Below, one piece after another: positions 22,764 through 31,139 of a stretch of 40,900 bases of DNA. This DNA is from an uncultured Verrucomicrobiota bacterium (GTDB taxonomy: Bacteria > Verrucomicrobiota > Verrucomicrobiia > Limisphaerales > UBA1319), in NCBI GenBank assembly GCA_903845125.1, contig CAIMWS010000071.1:1-40900 (forward strand), given 5' to 3'. A program made the translations under genes and the position numbers. The stretch's first letter is position 1, and every line of letters starts with the position of its first letter. The notes under the pieces were generated by a model. That model was not told where the DNA came from. It did not search any database and saw only the letters and a program-made list of their open reading frames with translations.

Positions 22764-25094
22764 TCAGAACACGATTTCAAACTGGTGTCCCGCCGTGGAA
22801 TTGGGATAGCGCAGCAGGAGGCTGTGGCTGGCTGTGTCCCATTCCTGGGTGGCGGAGATGGTGCCGTTCAGGATGCGCACGGATTGTGGGGCGCGGTTCA
22901 ACAGGAGCCGGGTGGCGGCCAACGTGTCCGCCGGGCCGGCAGCCAGGAAGCGGATGGTGTTCAATCCGGCGGCCGGCGCGGCGGCTGGGCGGCCGAGCTC
23001 GGCGGTGCAGGCGAAGCCCGTTATTTTGGCGGCGCTGGCGAGGACGAGCGGCTGGCTGGACGGCACCTGGTCCAAGTCCAGGAGGAAAAGACGTGATCCG
23101 GCTGTGATGCTCAGGCTGGTGGAAATGGCCAATGAGGGATCGAAGAGGTTCACGAAGCGGCCGTTGAGCTGCCGGATCGGGTCCGCCGGGCTTTCGTCCA
23201 GGCCGGCTGCGATCACGTAGGGGCCCCGGCGCAGCAGCAGGTGATTGCGAGGGGTCCAGGCCAAGCGGGCGCTTTGGCAGGCTTGCCGGGCCAACTCCAG
23301 CACCTCCTCCGCGCCAGCGGCGGATTTCGAGAGGGCTGCCGGGCTTACGGTGCGGTAGAGGATTTGCCCCGCCCCAAGCGCGTGGTAGCCGGGGGCGGTT
23401 TCCAGCCCCAAGCCGAGCTGTTCGAAGAGATGGCGCCGGGGATTAGGATATGTCAAATCGCCCGTATTCCACCATTCCTTGACGGAGTTATAAGGATCCT
23501 GGTCATCATCCACAAACACGAGGGTGCCACCGGCTTTGACCCAGCCAGCCAGTTGGGCATGGAGCTGGGGCTGGGGAGGTTTCTGGCCCTCATAGGTGAG
23601 GAAGAGCACCTTGAAAGAGGCGAGGAATCCGGCCAGACCGATATTCTCATATTGCACCGGCTGCACCGGCACTCCGCTTTTGATGAGCGGCAGCGCCAGG
23701 CCATAGAACGAGCTTAAATGCGGGTCGCTGGGGGTTGGTTCACCGCGCTGGAACATCATCGTGTCAGACACCAGGATGCCCACGCCAGTGGGGCCGCATT
23801 CCCATTTCACCTGCGGCTGCCGCAGGTCGTTCAAGGCGTTGAAGACGGTCAGCAATTCGGTGGCGTAGGCGGGGGAAATCCCCACCTTCTCCACCGGCTC
23901 ACCCGGTTTGCGCGCCGTGATGTCCCGCACGGGGTAATGGTGGATGAACGGCCGCTCGGGCCACGGCGCCACCTCGTAGCGCCACACCTCCGGCCAGAGC
24001 AGGGAGGCTACCAGGGTGGATTCCCAGTTCCGGCGGTAATCCTCCCAGCTATGCTCGGGATTGTCTTCCACGGGATCATTCAAGTAATACATGCGCCGGC
24101 CGGTGGAGCGCACGAGGTTCTGCAGCGCGCCGTATTCGCAAAAGGCCGTTTCGAAAGTTCGTTCCTTGAGTTTCCCCAGGTAGCGGTTGGCCGTGCGGGC
24201 GGTGCCGGTCCACACCTGGCCGATGTATCCATCGCAGCCGTTCAGCAACACCAGGCTCTGCTCCGGGCTCACGATTTTCCAATGCGCATAATTGATCATG
24301 CTGTGGGTGGGCACATAGCAGCGGACGTTTCGCCCCGTCTTGCGGTTGTATTCCAGCACGTGATCGAACACCTGTTGCAGCGCGCGGCGATACAGGAAAT
24401 ACTTGAGCTTGCTGGCCCGGTATTGTGCGTCCGGGGTGGTGTGCGGCGGGAGCCAGTCTTCGTGGTAAAATTCCCGCCAAGCCCGTTTGAAGCTGCCGCT
24501 GTAGCCGCCGTTCACCCAGAATTCCGGTTCCTCCAGGTGAATGGCCTCTACCCCCGCATCCAGGGCTTTTTGCACCCCCACACACAAGAATTTGCCATAG
24601 GACTCGGACGGCGCCACGTAGGGGACTGTGGGCCCGTGCAGGATGGGGCGGCCCCGCCGATCTGTCTGGGCTTCGTCTTCGTGAGGGGTGCCATCCCATT
24701 TGCCGCTGAAATAATCCTGGTAGTTGCCCCAGGCCACACCGGTCATAAAATGGATCAGGTATCCATGGTCGCGCCAGCCCTTGATGCGCCCGTCCAAATC
24801 CCCTTGGAATCCGTAAACTACCGCCACATCGGATTTGATGTCCACCTTGGGCTGCCAGGGGCCGCCGGTTTGAAAGCAGGTCCGCTCCAAGACTTGGCCC
24901 GAATCCATTGCCACCGTGTTGGTGGGGGTCTTGGTTTGGCCCTGGGCAGAGGCTGAAGCAATACTCAAGGCCGCCTCGGCGGCGTGCAATGCCGGCCAGG
25001 CGGGAAGGGAGCCTGGCCACGTTTGGACGGCAGCTGCCACCATGGCCAAGGTGGTTCGCCAGGGGCTCCTGATGGAGCTTCGGAAATTCATCAT
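22764..25094 (-). CDS. Secreted TIM-barrel glycosidase-like protein with amidotransferase-fold domain
   Basis: 776 residues. Residues 1-50 are a signal peptide (MMNFRSSIRS, then an Ala-rich core). Residues about 70-440 form a TIM barrel of the GH-A/GH42-like kind: VYGFQGDLDGRIKGWRDHGY near the start and IHLEEPEFW (185-193), whose Glu188 or Glu189 is a candidate acid/base. A later ETAFCEYGALQNL segment is a candidate for the second acidic residue. Residues about 490-600 resemble the amidotransferase-like third domain of beta-galactosidases (FKVLFLTYEGQKP, GGTLVFVDDD). The C-terminal 150 residues form a beta-sandwich. It probably acts on an extracellular polysaccharide or glycoside; family and linkage cannot be assigned by eye. 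It stands 197 bases downstream of the CotH/lamin-tail giant on the same strand. A start one codon later (second ATG) is equally possible. Confidence 0.8.
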   Translation of the reverse strand: MMNFRSSIRSPWRTTLAMVAAAVQTWPGSLPAWPALHAAEAALSIASASAQGQTKTPTNTVAMDSGQVLERTCFQTGGPWQPKVDIKSDVAVVYGFQGDLDGRIKGWRDHGYLIHFMTGVAWGNYQDYFSGKWDGTPHEDEAQTDRRGRPILHGPTVPYVAPSESYGKFLCVGVQKALDAGVEAIHLEEPEFWVNGGYSGSFKRAWREFYHEDWLPPHTTPDAQYRASKLKYFLYRRALQQVFDHVLEYNRKTGRNVRCYVPTHSMINYAHWKIVSPEQSLVLLNGCDGYIGQVWTGTARTANRYLGKLKERTFETAFCEYGALQNLVRSTGRRMYYLNDPVEDNPEHSWEDYRRNWESTLVASLLWPEVWRYEVAPWPERPFIHHYPVRDITARKPGEPVEKVGISPAYATELLTVFNALNDLRQPQVKWECGPTGVGILVSDTMMFQRGEPTPSDPHLSSFYGLALPLIKSGVPVQPVQYENIGLAGFLASFKVLFLTYEGQKPPQPQLHAQLAGWVKAGGTLVFVDDDQDPYNSVKEWWNTGDLTYPNPRRHLFEQLGLGLETAPGYHALGAGQILYRTVSPAALSKSAAGAEEVLELARQACQSARLAWTPRNHLLLRRGPYVIAAGLDESPADPIRQLNGRFVNLFDPSLAISTSLSITAGSRLFLLDLDQVPSSQPLVLASAAKITGFACTAELGRPAAAPAAGLNTIRFLAAGPADTLAATRLLLNRAPQSVRILNGTISATQEWDTASHSLLLRYPNSTAGHQFEIVF

Positions 25095-25291
25095 GGCTTA
25101 CTAATGCCAGCCTTGGCATCCCTTACAAGCCGGAAAGACCCGGCTCGCTTTTTCCCCCTGAGAAACCGTGCTGTTTGGCGGCTTCCGCTCCATCTTTTTT
25201 ACGATTGCGCCCTCGCAATCCATGAAGCCCAGAGAAACTGGGGCGTTGGCATCGCCTGGTTGGGCATCCGGCAGGAAAGGGTCAAAACGGA

Positions 25292-28200
25292 TTATTTCGC
25301 CAGCAAAGCACGGAAAAAGCGATTGGTGGCGGTGTCCGGTGGCAAATTCCTGAATTCCACCAAGCCAAGGCCAGAAGTATTGGTTTGGACAGGACTCCAA
25401 TGCGCCAGATCATCTGAGATTTCCAAAACCACGTTGACCCATGCCGGGCTGGAAAGAATCAGTTGGAAGCCATGGTCTGAATCCCAGCCAACGTGGGTGA
25501 ACTGCAGCGGCCAAGCCACGTTTTCGTTATTGAAACCGGGAGTGGGACCGGTGGCCAGGCGGACAATGTTGCTGCCACCATCCGGCACCCGGCCTTCCGA
25601 TAAACCAATGACCTGCTGGCTGATATCCGCAAAATCAATGATTTGAAAACCAGCCGTGTAAAGCCGCAGCGTTTCACCCTGCCAATCCAGCTTGAACGGC
25701 AGGTGATTGCCACCCTTTTGCACCTCGCCGTCCGTCTTAAAAAGGAGGTAACCATGCCCGGTGATAAAGGTTAACGGCGCAAACTGGTAATTGGTCTGGC
25801 CGCTCAAAGACGGATCGTCCGTGAGGAAAAGCCCTGCCAACGAAACTGGATTGGCATCCAGGTTGTACAATTCCAGCCATTCCTGCTGGTTGGTGGAGGA
25901 GGCCAGCCATTCATTCAAGCGCAGGTTGAGCGGATCGCCCTGGGGGACGGCTGCGGAGTTGGCCATCCCCGGAGTGGGCATATTGAGCAATTGCCAGGCG
26001 TTTTCAATCCGGCCAACCGCGGAACCCGGAATTTGGGAACCGTAGCGGACCAGATCGAGCATTTGGCCGCTGGCATTGAAAAGAGCAACCCTGCCACCTT
26101 CGGGATCCAACTGGCTGCCTACCACGAGGTGGGTGGGCGAAGAAAGGGAGGCCGCCAGGGGATCGGCGCAGCGGACCACCGCAAACCCATGCGCGGCCAG
26201 ACTGGTGCCAGGCGGGAATAACCAAATATCCGCTCCGGGCTCGCCTATACGAAGGCCGCAGCCAGCCAGGTCATAATCGGTGTCGAGCGGATTATGGATT
26301 TCGATCCAAGCCCAATTTGAGCCAGAGTTTGTCCCCGGCAGTGGCGAGGGGAGCAACTCATTCAGAATGGGGCCGGCCGCGAGGTTGAATTGATTGCTGG
26401 CGCCCGGGGTGGCCAAATCCGGAAATGGATTCATGGGTCCGATGCCATCCGGCCAGCGGCCTTGGGAAACACCGGTTTTTTGCCGCACGTAAGCTGCCTG
26501 GTTCAGGAGGGTTCCACTGATGTCCATCAAAGCCAGGTTGGATCCTCCCGGGGGCAGGATCAGGTCCAGGTGTGCGGCGCCCGGTTTTTGGTCGGCCCAT
26601 AGCTGGGCATACCCGGCCGGGCCGATGAAAGACAAGGAGCGTAGCTGGCAAATCCCGTTGGTGGCATTGAGCAGTAATCCGCCCAGGGCTACGGGCAGGT
26701 TCGGGTCGAGGTTAACCAGTTCCACCCAGCCATCTCCACCGGGGGAGGGATTAGCCAGGAGTTCGTTGATAACCAGGTTGGTGGCAGTTGCCAGCTGGGC
26801 CGGTTCGTTGGGATGTCCTGGGGTGGGTTCCGTGAGATCCCAATCGGGCTCCCGGCCAGTGCGGCCGATGGCGTAATCCGGCAGCTGGAGCCCAAAGGAA
26901 ATGGCGTCCACCCGGTTCGTGTGATCATCGAATAAAAACACGGTTGTCCCCTCGCGCGCGAGCCCAAAACCAGCATGCAGTCCTGGTTCGTTCGTGCGCA
27001 CATCGCACCAAATGAGCAGATATCCCAAAGCCGGGATCTGGCTGCCGGCGGGTATGGAATATTGGGGGTGGCTGGCGTTTTTACCCAGCCCCCAATTGGA
27101 CAGGTCGAATGGCTGCAGGCTGGAATTATATATTTCAATCCAATCCGAACTGCGGGCATCCACTGGATCGCCAGGCCGGTGTCCGGCGTAAATTTCGTTC
27201 AGACGCACTGGATTTGCGGGCGGCACCGGATTGGGCAAGCCGGGAGACCCGCCCGGTTCGACGCTCGCATGCCAATTGGCGGGTGCGTTTGGATCAGATT
27301 CAGGATCGTTGATTTCCAATGAAAATCCCGCGCCGTCAGCCGAAACCGGCCATTCGTCCTGGTCCCGGTAATTCACCGAGGCCACCACCCGGTCCGAGCG
27401 GTCTTTAATGGTCAGTCGCTCGCCGCTATTAGCCAGCCGGCCTTTATAAATTCCACCAATAGTTGCGCTGGGATAGCGCCGCATGAAAGCGGCCGGATTG
27501 GCGTCCGGGATCAGAACGATCCGCGCTCCCGGCGCCAGTGGGGGGGTGGACTCGTCAAAAGTGAAATCCAGGCCGCCCAGGCTGAAGCCTCGCAGGTCAA
27601 AGGCCGCCACTGAATCGTTAAGCAATTCAATGAATTCAAAGGCATCCCCGTCCAGTGGATTATACATGATCTCCGTGATGCGCAGCGGAAGAAAGGATTC
27701 ATCCACTTGAAAAGCCGCCTCGGTCAGTGCGCTCCAGTTGGTTCCCCATTGGGTGCGGGCTTTGAGCAAGGCGGATTGCAGCAGTTTCAGCGAGGTATCT
27801 TTGGCCAAAACGAGGGCCCGTGGGGCAGGCGTGTTGGAAAAGGCCAGGCGGGGATCGGAACCGTCGGTGGTGTAATAAACTGTTCCGTTGGTGGCGGTAG
27901 TCATCGTTAGCTCAAATCCGGGAGCCACCCTCCCCCCAAATTGATTGAACACCGGGGCATTGGAACTGGATAGAAGGCCAGCAGCTGAGAATTGGGGCAT
28001 GAGATAGCGGCTGCGCTGGGGAATCCAGGAGGTGCCAATCACATCATTAAATCCGGAAATGGAACCCGATATTTGGCCCTTGAGCCAATTATAACGCTGG
28101 CGCAAACGGTTGTCACTCAAGGCGCCGTTATTGTAAAAATGCTTGTGAATGCGGTCCGCGAAAAGCAGCCGGAATTCATGGCTGCGTTTGAGCCGCTGAT

Positions 28201-31012
28201 AGTAATTGGCGATGTCCGAGCCGTTGTTTAACTCGTTGGCCAGGGTGTTCCAGGAAACCGCGTTGTTGAAACCGAAGGACCATTCGGCGTCCCAGATGTA
28301 AAAGCGCCATTTGGCTCCGGTGACTTTTTCCCGGGCCGCACGCCAATTATTATTGGGCCAGTCCTGGGTGCCGGCATAGATGGGAGGCAGTAAATAGTCG
28401 ATGAAATTGACCAGGTCCAGCCGCCTGCTGATTTCGAGGTAATTCGTGGCGTAAAAGGGATCCTTGGTGGTGATCAGGGTTTGCAGGCTGTTCCAGTCGG
28501 TGGCGGTGCCTTCCTGCACTTCGTTCATTTGGGCCAGCACATCCCATAACTCGCCCCCGCCATGCCAGGAGCGGAGGAAATCGATATTGATATGTTCCGC
28601 AGGGTTGTAATAACCCTTGTAAACACCGTTCATGTAAAAATGGGCGAAGGTGCCGTGGCTGGCCACTTGGCCGGTGTCCGCCGCCATGCGCCTGACCATT
28701 TCATCGCGGATATACGGATTGGTGGGGTCGTTCATGCCGGCGCGCAGGGCGATATGGTTGAACGATTGCACGATGGATTCGGGGAACCACGGGTAATCCA
28801 AACGGGTGGTTCCGTAGTCGCCTCGGAAGTACAACCGGAACGAATATTTGTTGAAAGGAATGGCTCCCCGGTAATCGTATTGTCCCCGGATATAAGCTCC
28901 GCCTGCAACCCGCAATCCACAGTCGAGATGAAAACCTTCAGCCCCATTCGGGAACAGCAATTCAACGGATACGGGGCGCTCCCAGGCAAGGCCATGCTGG
29001 GTGGTGTTGCGAGGGTTGGTTTCCATGATGCCCTTGGCTCCGTAAAGATTATTGGAGGCGGTGACCAAAGACAAAGTGGGCAGCAACAGCCGATTCTGGC
29101 TCACGCCATATAAGTAGGTGTGCGTCTGGATATGCGATGGCAGGCAGTTCGTTTTAAAAGCTGCCGCCCGGATGACTCGCGTGGTGGTGATCGGGATGGA
29201 ATTGGTATAGACGATGCCATTCGTTTCGGCCGGCGGGCTGCCATTCACCGTATAAATAATGCGCGCTGAGGGGGTCGGTGTCACCAGTTGCAAATTGAAT
29301 GGCCGGCTGAAAAAACCACGTTTAACGCTGAAATGCACATCCTCCACGGTGTCCGCGATGGGGCTGTCCCCATTGGCTGCGCCAGGCGTGGGGGTGCGAT
29401 AATAACGCCATTGGTTTTGCGGGTTCAAGCCGTAGGCATAATCGTTGCGCTGCTCGGGAAAGGCCGGAGCGAGCGAATGGACTTCAGCGCGGGGCATGTC
29501 CGGGCTGTATAAGCCCAGGAATTCACCGGCGATGTTCAGCTTGAAATTGGTGTGCAGGCGGCCGCCGGCCAAGGTCGGTTTGCGGTCCTTGCCGGAGGCG
29601 AATACCACCAAATAACCTTTGGCCGGCAAACTCACCGCCGGGAATACCCACTTGCCAGTTTCCCGCGGGTCGTCGGTTAATGACCAACCATTCAACGATA
29701 CCGCCGTGGTGCCCGGATTGAATATTTCAATCCAATCCTCCGCGCTGGCGTCCTCATCCTTCAGCCCGTTGTCGTTTTCCGCCACGAATTCATTGATGAT
29801 CAGGTTTTCCAGCGGCAGTGCGGGATTCACCTCGTATTGCCAGTTGGTGCCCAGGAAAACCGAGTTGGTATGATCCGCATTCACGATGCCGTGGTTGTTG
29901 CGCCAGCTGAACTGAGCCACGCCGTCGGCAGTCGGTGCAAATTCAAACAAATAAGGGCCAGCGGACAGACCGGTGACTTGGGTGGCTGGTAATCCGTTGA
30001 TCAGCAAATCAGCGGCCTCCACACCATCGACCGGAATGTTGAAAAAAACTTCCACCTGTCCCAGACGGCGCAGCTTCAACCCAGGCGGCGGATGGATGGC
30101 GGTCAAAATTGGAGTTTCCAATGTGATCAACTGGTAAGTCCAGGTGGAATTGTTGCCTGAAGGATTGAAAGGATTGGGTGGCACTGCGGTATCCGTGATG
30201 CCGCACGTAATGGACCAGGAAATTTGGACCAAGCCATTGGCAGGCTTGGGAAAACTGAAAGTATAACTGTTACCCTGGGCGACCATGTTCGTGGCCGGTA
30301 CGCCATTGATAAAAAGATCCTCAGCGTTTACCCCCGTGACCGGTTCGCTGAACGTGACGGTGACCTGGCTTAAACTGCTGAGCTGGCCGGGCGCCGGCAC
30401 GATGTTGGTGATTACCGGGGGGACCGTTTCCTTGAGTGCAGCATCCAAAGCGGCATCGAACACCAGATCGCTGCTGCCCAAACTCGTGTTGAATACTTGG
30501 ACCGCCAGCACATTGGTGCCGGCCTGCAAATAGCCCGTCAGCGCGGGCAAGGCATAATCCTGGTAGGCTATTGGCTCTGCCACGTTTTGGCTCGATAAGG
30601 AATTATACTTGATCGTTCCGGCGGGCGCGTTATAAGCGGCCACTTGAACTCCGTTGATCCAGGCCACAAATCCATCGTCGCAAATGGCGCTTAAATGCAG
30701 GTCGCTCAATTGGGATAGGTTCGTAACCACGAAGTAACATCTTAAATAAATCGTGGAAAACGAATTTTGCATGCCGGTGATGGTAGTCCCGACGGGAATG
30801 TTTTCGCCGTAAAAGAATGGGGCGGCGGAATTGAGCCAGGCCGAGTCCTTGAAATTCAGCTGGCGCCAGGCTGCCAGGTCGGGCAGGGAGGCTTCGTTAG
30901 TGCCTGGCAAATAACGCCAAAAGGAATTCGTCGTGGTCAGTGGCATTGCTTGGAGGTTGGCGGACATCCCCCAAATGGCCAGCATCAGCAGTAAACGTTT
31001 AAGTATTTCCAT
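25292..31012 (-). CDS. Giant secreted CotH-kinase/lamin-tail-domain protein
   Basis: 1906 residues from the ATG at 31012, where a signal peptide starts (MEILKRLLLMLAIWG); a 16-residue upstream extension is unlikely. Approximate domain order: galactose-binding-like (30-190), two Ig-like repeats (192-300 and 300-400), lamin-tail 1 (400-560), chitobiase-type beta module (575-660), CotH spore-coat kinase-like domain (675-1000), second chitobiase-type module (1027), then lamin-tail units starting near 1110, 1265, 1407, 1545 and 1694, and a closing beta domain (from 1832). The CotH part carries WRFYIWDAEWSFGF, matching the metal-binding region of CotH kinases, and LALRAG-type motifs. CotH proteins are atypical protein kinases; a surface or extracellular phosphorylation or adhesion role is plausible but unproven. 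It has its own promoter-like sequence and is shielded upstream by a terminator. Confidence 0.93.
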   Translation of the reverse strand: MEILKRLLLMLAIWGMSANLQAMPLTTTNSFWRYLPGTNEASLPDLAAWRQLNFKDSAWLNSAAPFFYGENIPVGTTITGMQNSFSTIYLRCYFVVTNLSQLSDLHLSAICDDGFVAWINGVQVAAYNAPAGTIKYNSLSSQNVAEPIAYQDYALPALTGYLQAGTNVLAVQVFNTSLGSSDLVFDAALDAALKETVPPVITNIVPAPGQLSSLSQVTVTFSEPVTGVNAEDLFINGVPATNMVAQGNSYTFSFPKPANGLVQISWSITCGITDTAVPPNPFNPSGNNSTWTYQLITLETPILTAIHPPPGLKLRRLGQVEVFFNIPVDGVEAADLLINGLPATQVTGLSAGPYLFEFAPTADGVAQFSWRNNHGIVNADHTNSVFLGTNWQYEVNPALPLENLIINEFVAENDNGLKDEDASAEDWIEIFNPGTTAVSLNGWSLTDDPRETGKWVFPAVSLPAKGYLVVFASGKDRKPTLAGGRLHTNFKLNIAGEFLGLYSPDMPRAEVHSLAPAFPEQRNDYAYGLNPQNQWRYYRTPTPGAANGDSPIADTVEDVHFSVKRGFFSRPFNLQLVTPTPSARIIYTVNGSPPAETNGIVYTNSIPITTTRVIRAAAFKTNCLPSHIQTHTYLYGVSQNRLLLPTLSLVTASNNLYGAKGIMETNPRNTTQHGLAWERPVSVELLFPNGAEGFHLDCGLRVAGGAYIRGQYDYRGAIPFNKYSFRLYFRGDYGTTRLDYPWFPESIVQSFNHIALRAGMNDPTNPYIRDEMVRRMAADTGQVASHGTFAHFYMNGVYKGYYNPAEHINIDFLRSWHGGGELWDVLAQMNEVQEGTATDWNSLQTLITTKDPFYATNYLEISRRLDLVNFIDYLLPPIYAGTQDWPNNNWRAAREKVTGAKWRFYIWDAEWSFGFNNAVSWNTLANELNNGSDIANYYQRLKRSHEFRLLFADRIHKHFYNNGALSDNRLRQRYNWLKGQISGSISGFNDVIGTSWIPQRSRYLMPQFSAAGLLSSSNAPVFNQFGGRVAPGFELTMTTATNGTVYYTTDGSDPRLAFSNTPAPRALVLAKDTSLKLLQSALLKARTQWGTNWSALTEAAFQVDESFLPLRITEIMYNPLDGDAFEFIELLNDSVAAFDLRGFSLGGLDFTFDESTPPLAPGARIVLIPDANPAAFMRRYPSATIGGIYKGRLANSGERLTIKDRSDRVVASVNYRDQDEWPVSADGAGFSLEINDPESDPNAPANWHASVEPGGSPGLPNPVPPANPVRLNEIYAGHRPGDPVDARSSDWIEIYNSSLQPFDLSNWGLGKNASHPQYSIPAGSQIPALGYLLIWCDVRTNEPGLHAGFGLAREGTTVFLFDDHTNRVDAISFGLQLPDYAIGRTGREPDWDLTEPTPGHPNEPAQLATATNLVINELLANPSPGGDGWVELVNLDPNLPVALGGLLLNATNGICQLRSLSFIGPAGYAQLWADQKPGAAHLDLILPPGGSNLALMDISGTLLNQAAYVRQKTGVSQGRWPDGIGPMNPFPDLATPGASNQFNLAAGPILNELLPSPLPGTNSGSNWAWIEIHNPLDTDYDLAGCGLRIGEPGADIWLFPPGTSLAAHGFAVVRCADPLAASLSSPTHLVVGSQLDPEGGRVALFNASGQMLDLVRYGSQIPGSAVGRIENAWQLLNMPTPGMANSAAVPQGDPLNLRLNEWLASSTNQQEWLELYNLDANPVSLAGLFLTDDPSLSGQTNYQFAPLTFITGHGYLLFKTDGEVQKGGNHLPFKLDWQGETLRLYTAGFQIIDFADISQQVIGLSEGRVPDGGSNIVRLATGPTPGFNNENVAWPLQFTHVGWDSDHGFQLILSSPAWVNVVLEISDDLAHWSPVQTNTSGLGLVEFRNLPPDTATNRFFRALLAK

Positions 31013-31031
31013 AACCGGGTTTCCATAAGAT

Positions 31032-31060
31032 ATCCTAAACAGCGGGAATGCCGGTGGCAA
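31032..31060 (-). promoter_or_regulatory. Candidate promoter for the CotH/lamin-tail gene
   Basis: On the minus strand TTGCCA (31060-31055, 5 of 6 to consensus), a 17-base spacer and TAGGAT (31037-31032, 4 of 6). A start about 7 bases downstream would give a leader of roughly 13 bases. It lies between the upstream terminator (31083-31106) and the ATG at 31012. Confidence 0.5.
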
Positions 31061-31082
31061 GGCGCATTAGATGGGGGTAAGC

Positions 31083-31106
31083 AAAAAGCGCCCGTTCCCG
31101 GGCGCT
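31083..31106 (-). terminator. Intrinsic terminator after the RG-rich protein gene
   Basis: Perfect 8-base-pair stem AGCGCCCG / CGGGCGCT with a 4-base loop, followed on the minus strand by TTTTT. It lies 33 bases after the stop of the 31140-32816 gene and separates it from the CotH/lamin-tail gene. Confidence 0.85.
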
Positions 31107-31139
31107 CTGGAATAGTCCTGAAATTGAATACCTGGCTGC

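Noticed and set aside
23718-24956. 412-residue plus-strand open frame
   Set aside because: It is antisense to the glycosidase-like gene at 22764-25094, which has a signal peptide and domain signatures; the plus frame has none.
24076-25119. 347-residue minus-strand open frame in a second reading frame
   Set aside because: It overlaps the glycosidase-like gene on the same strand in another frame, with Arg/Gly/Pro-rich content typical of an out-of-frame GC-rich shadow.
25128-25153. Hairpin AGCCGG / CCGGCT followed by a T-run on the plus strand
   Set aside because: It would end a plus-strand transcript, but no plus-strand gene ends here. On the minus strand it is in a leader region without a T-run.
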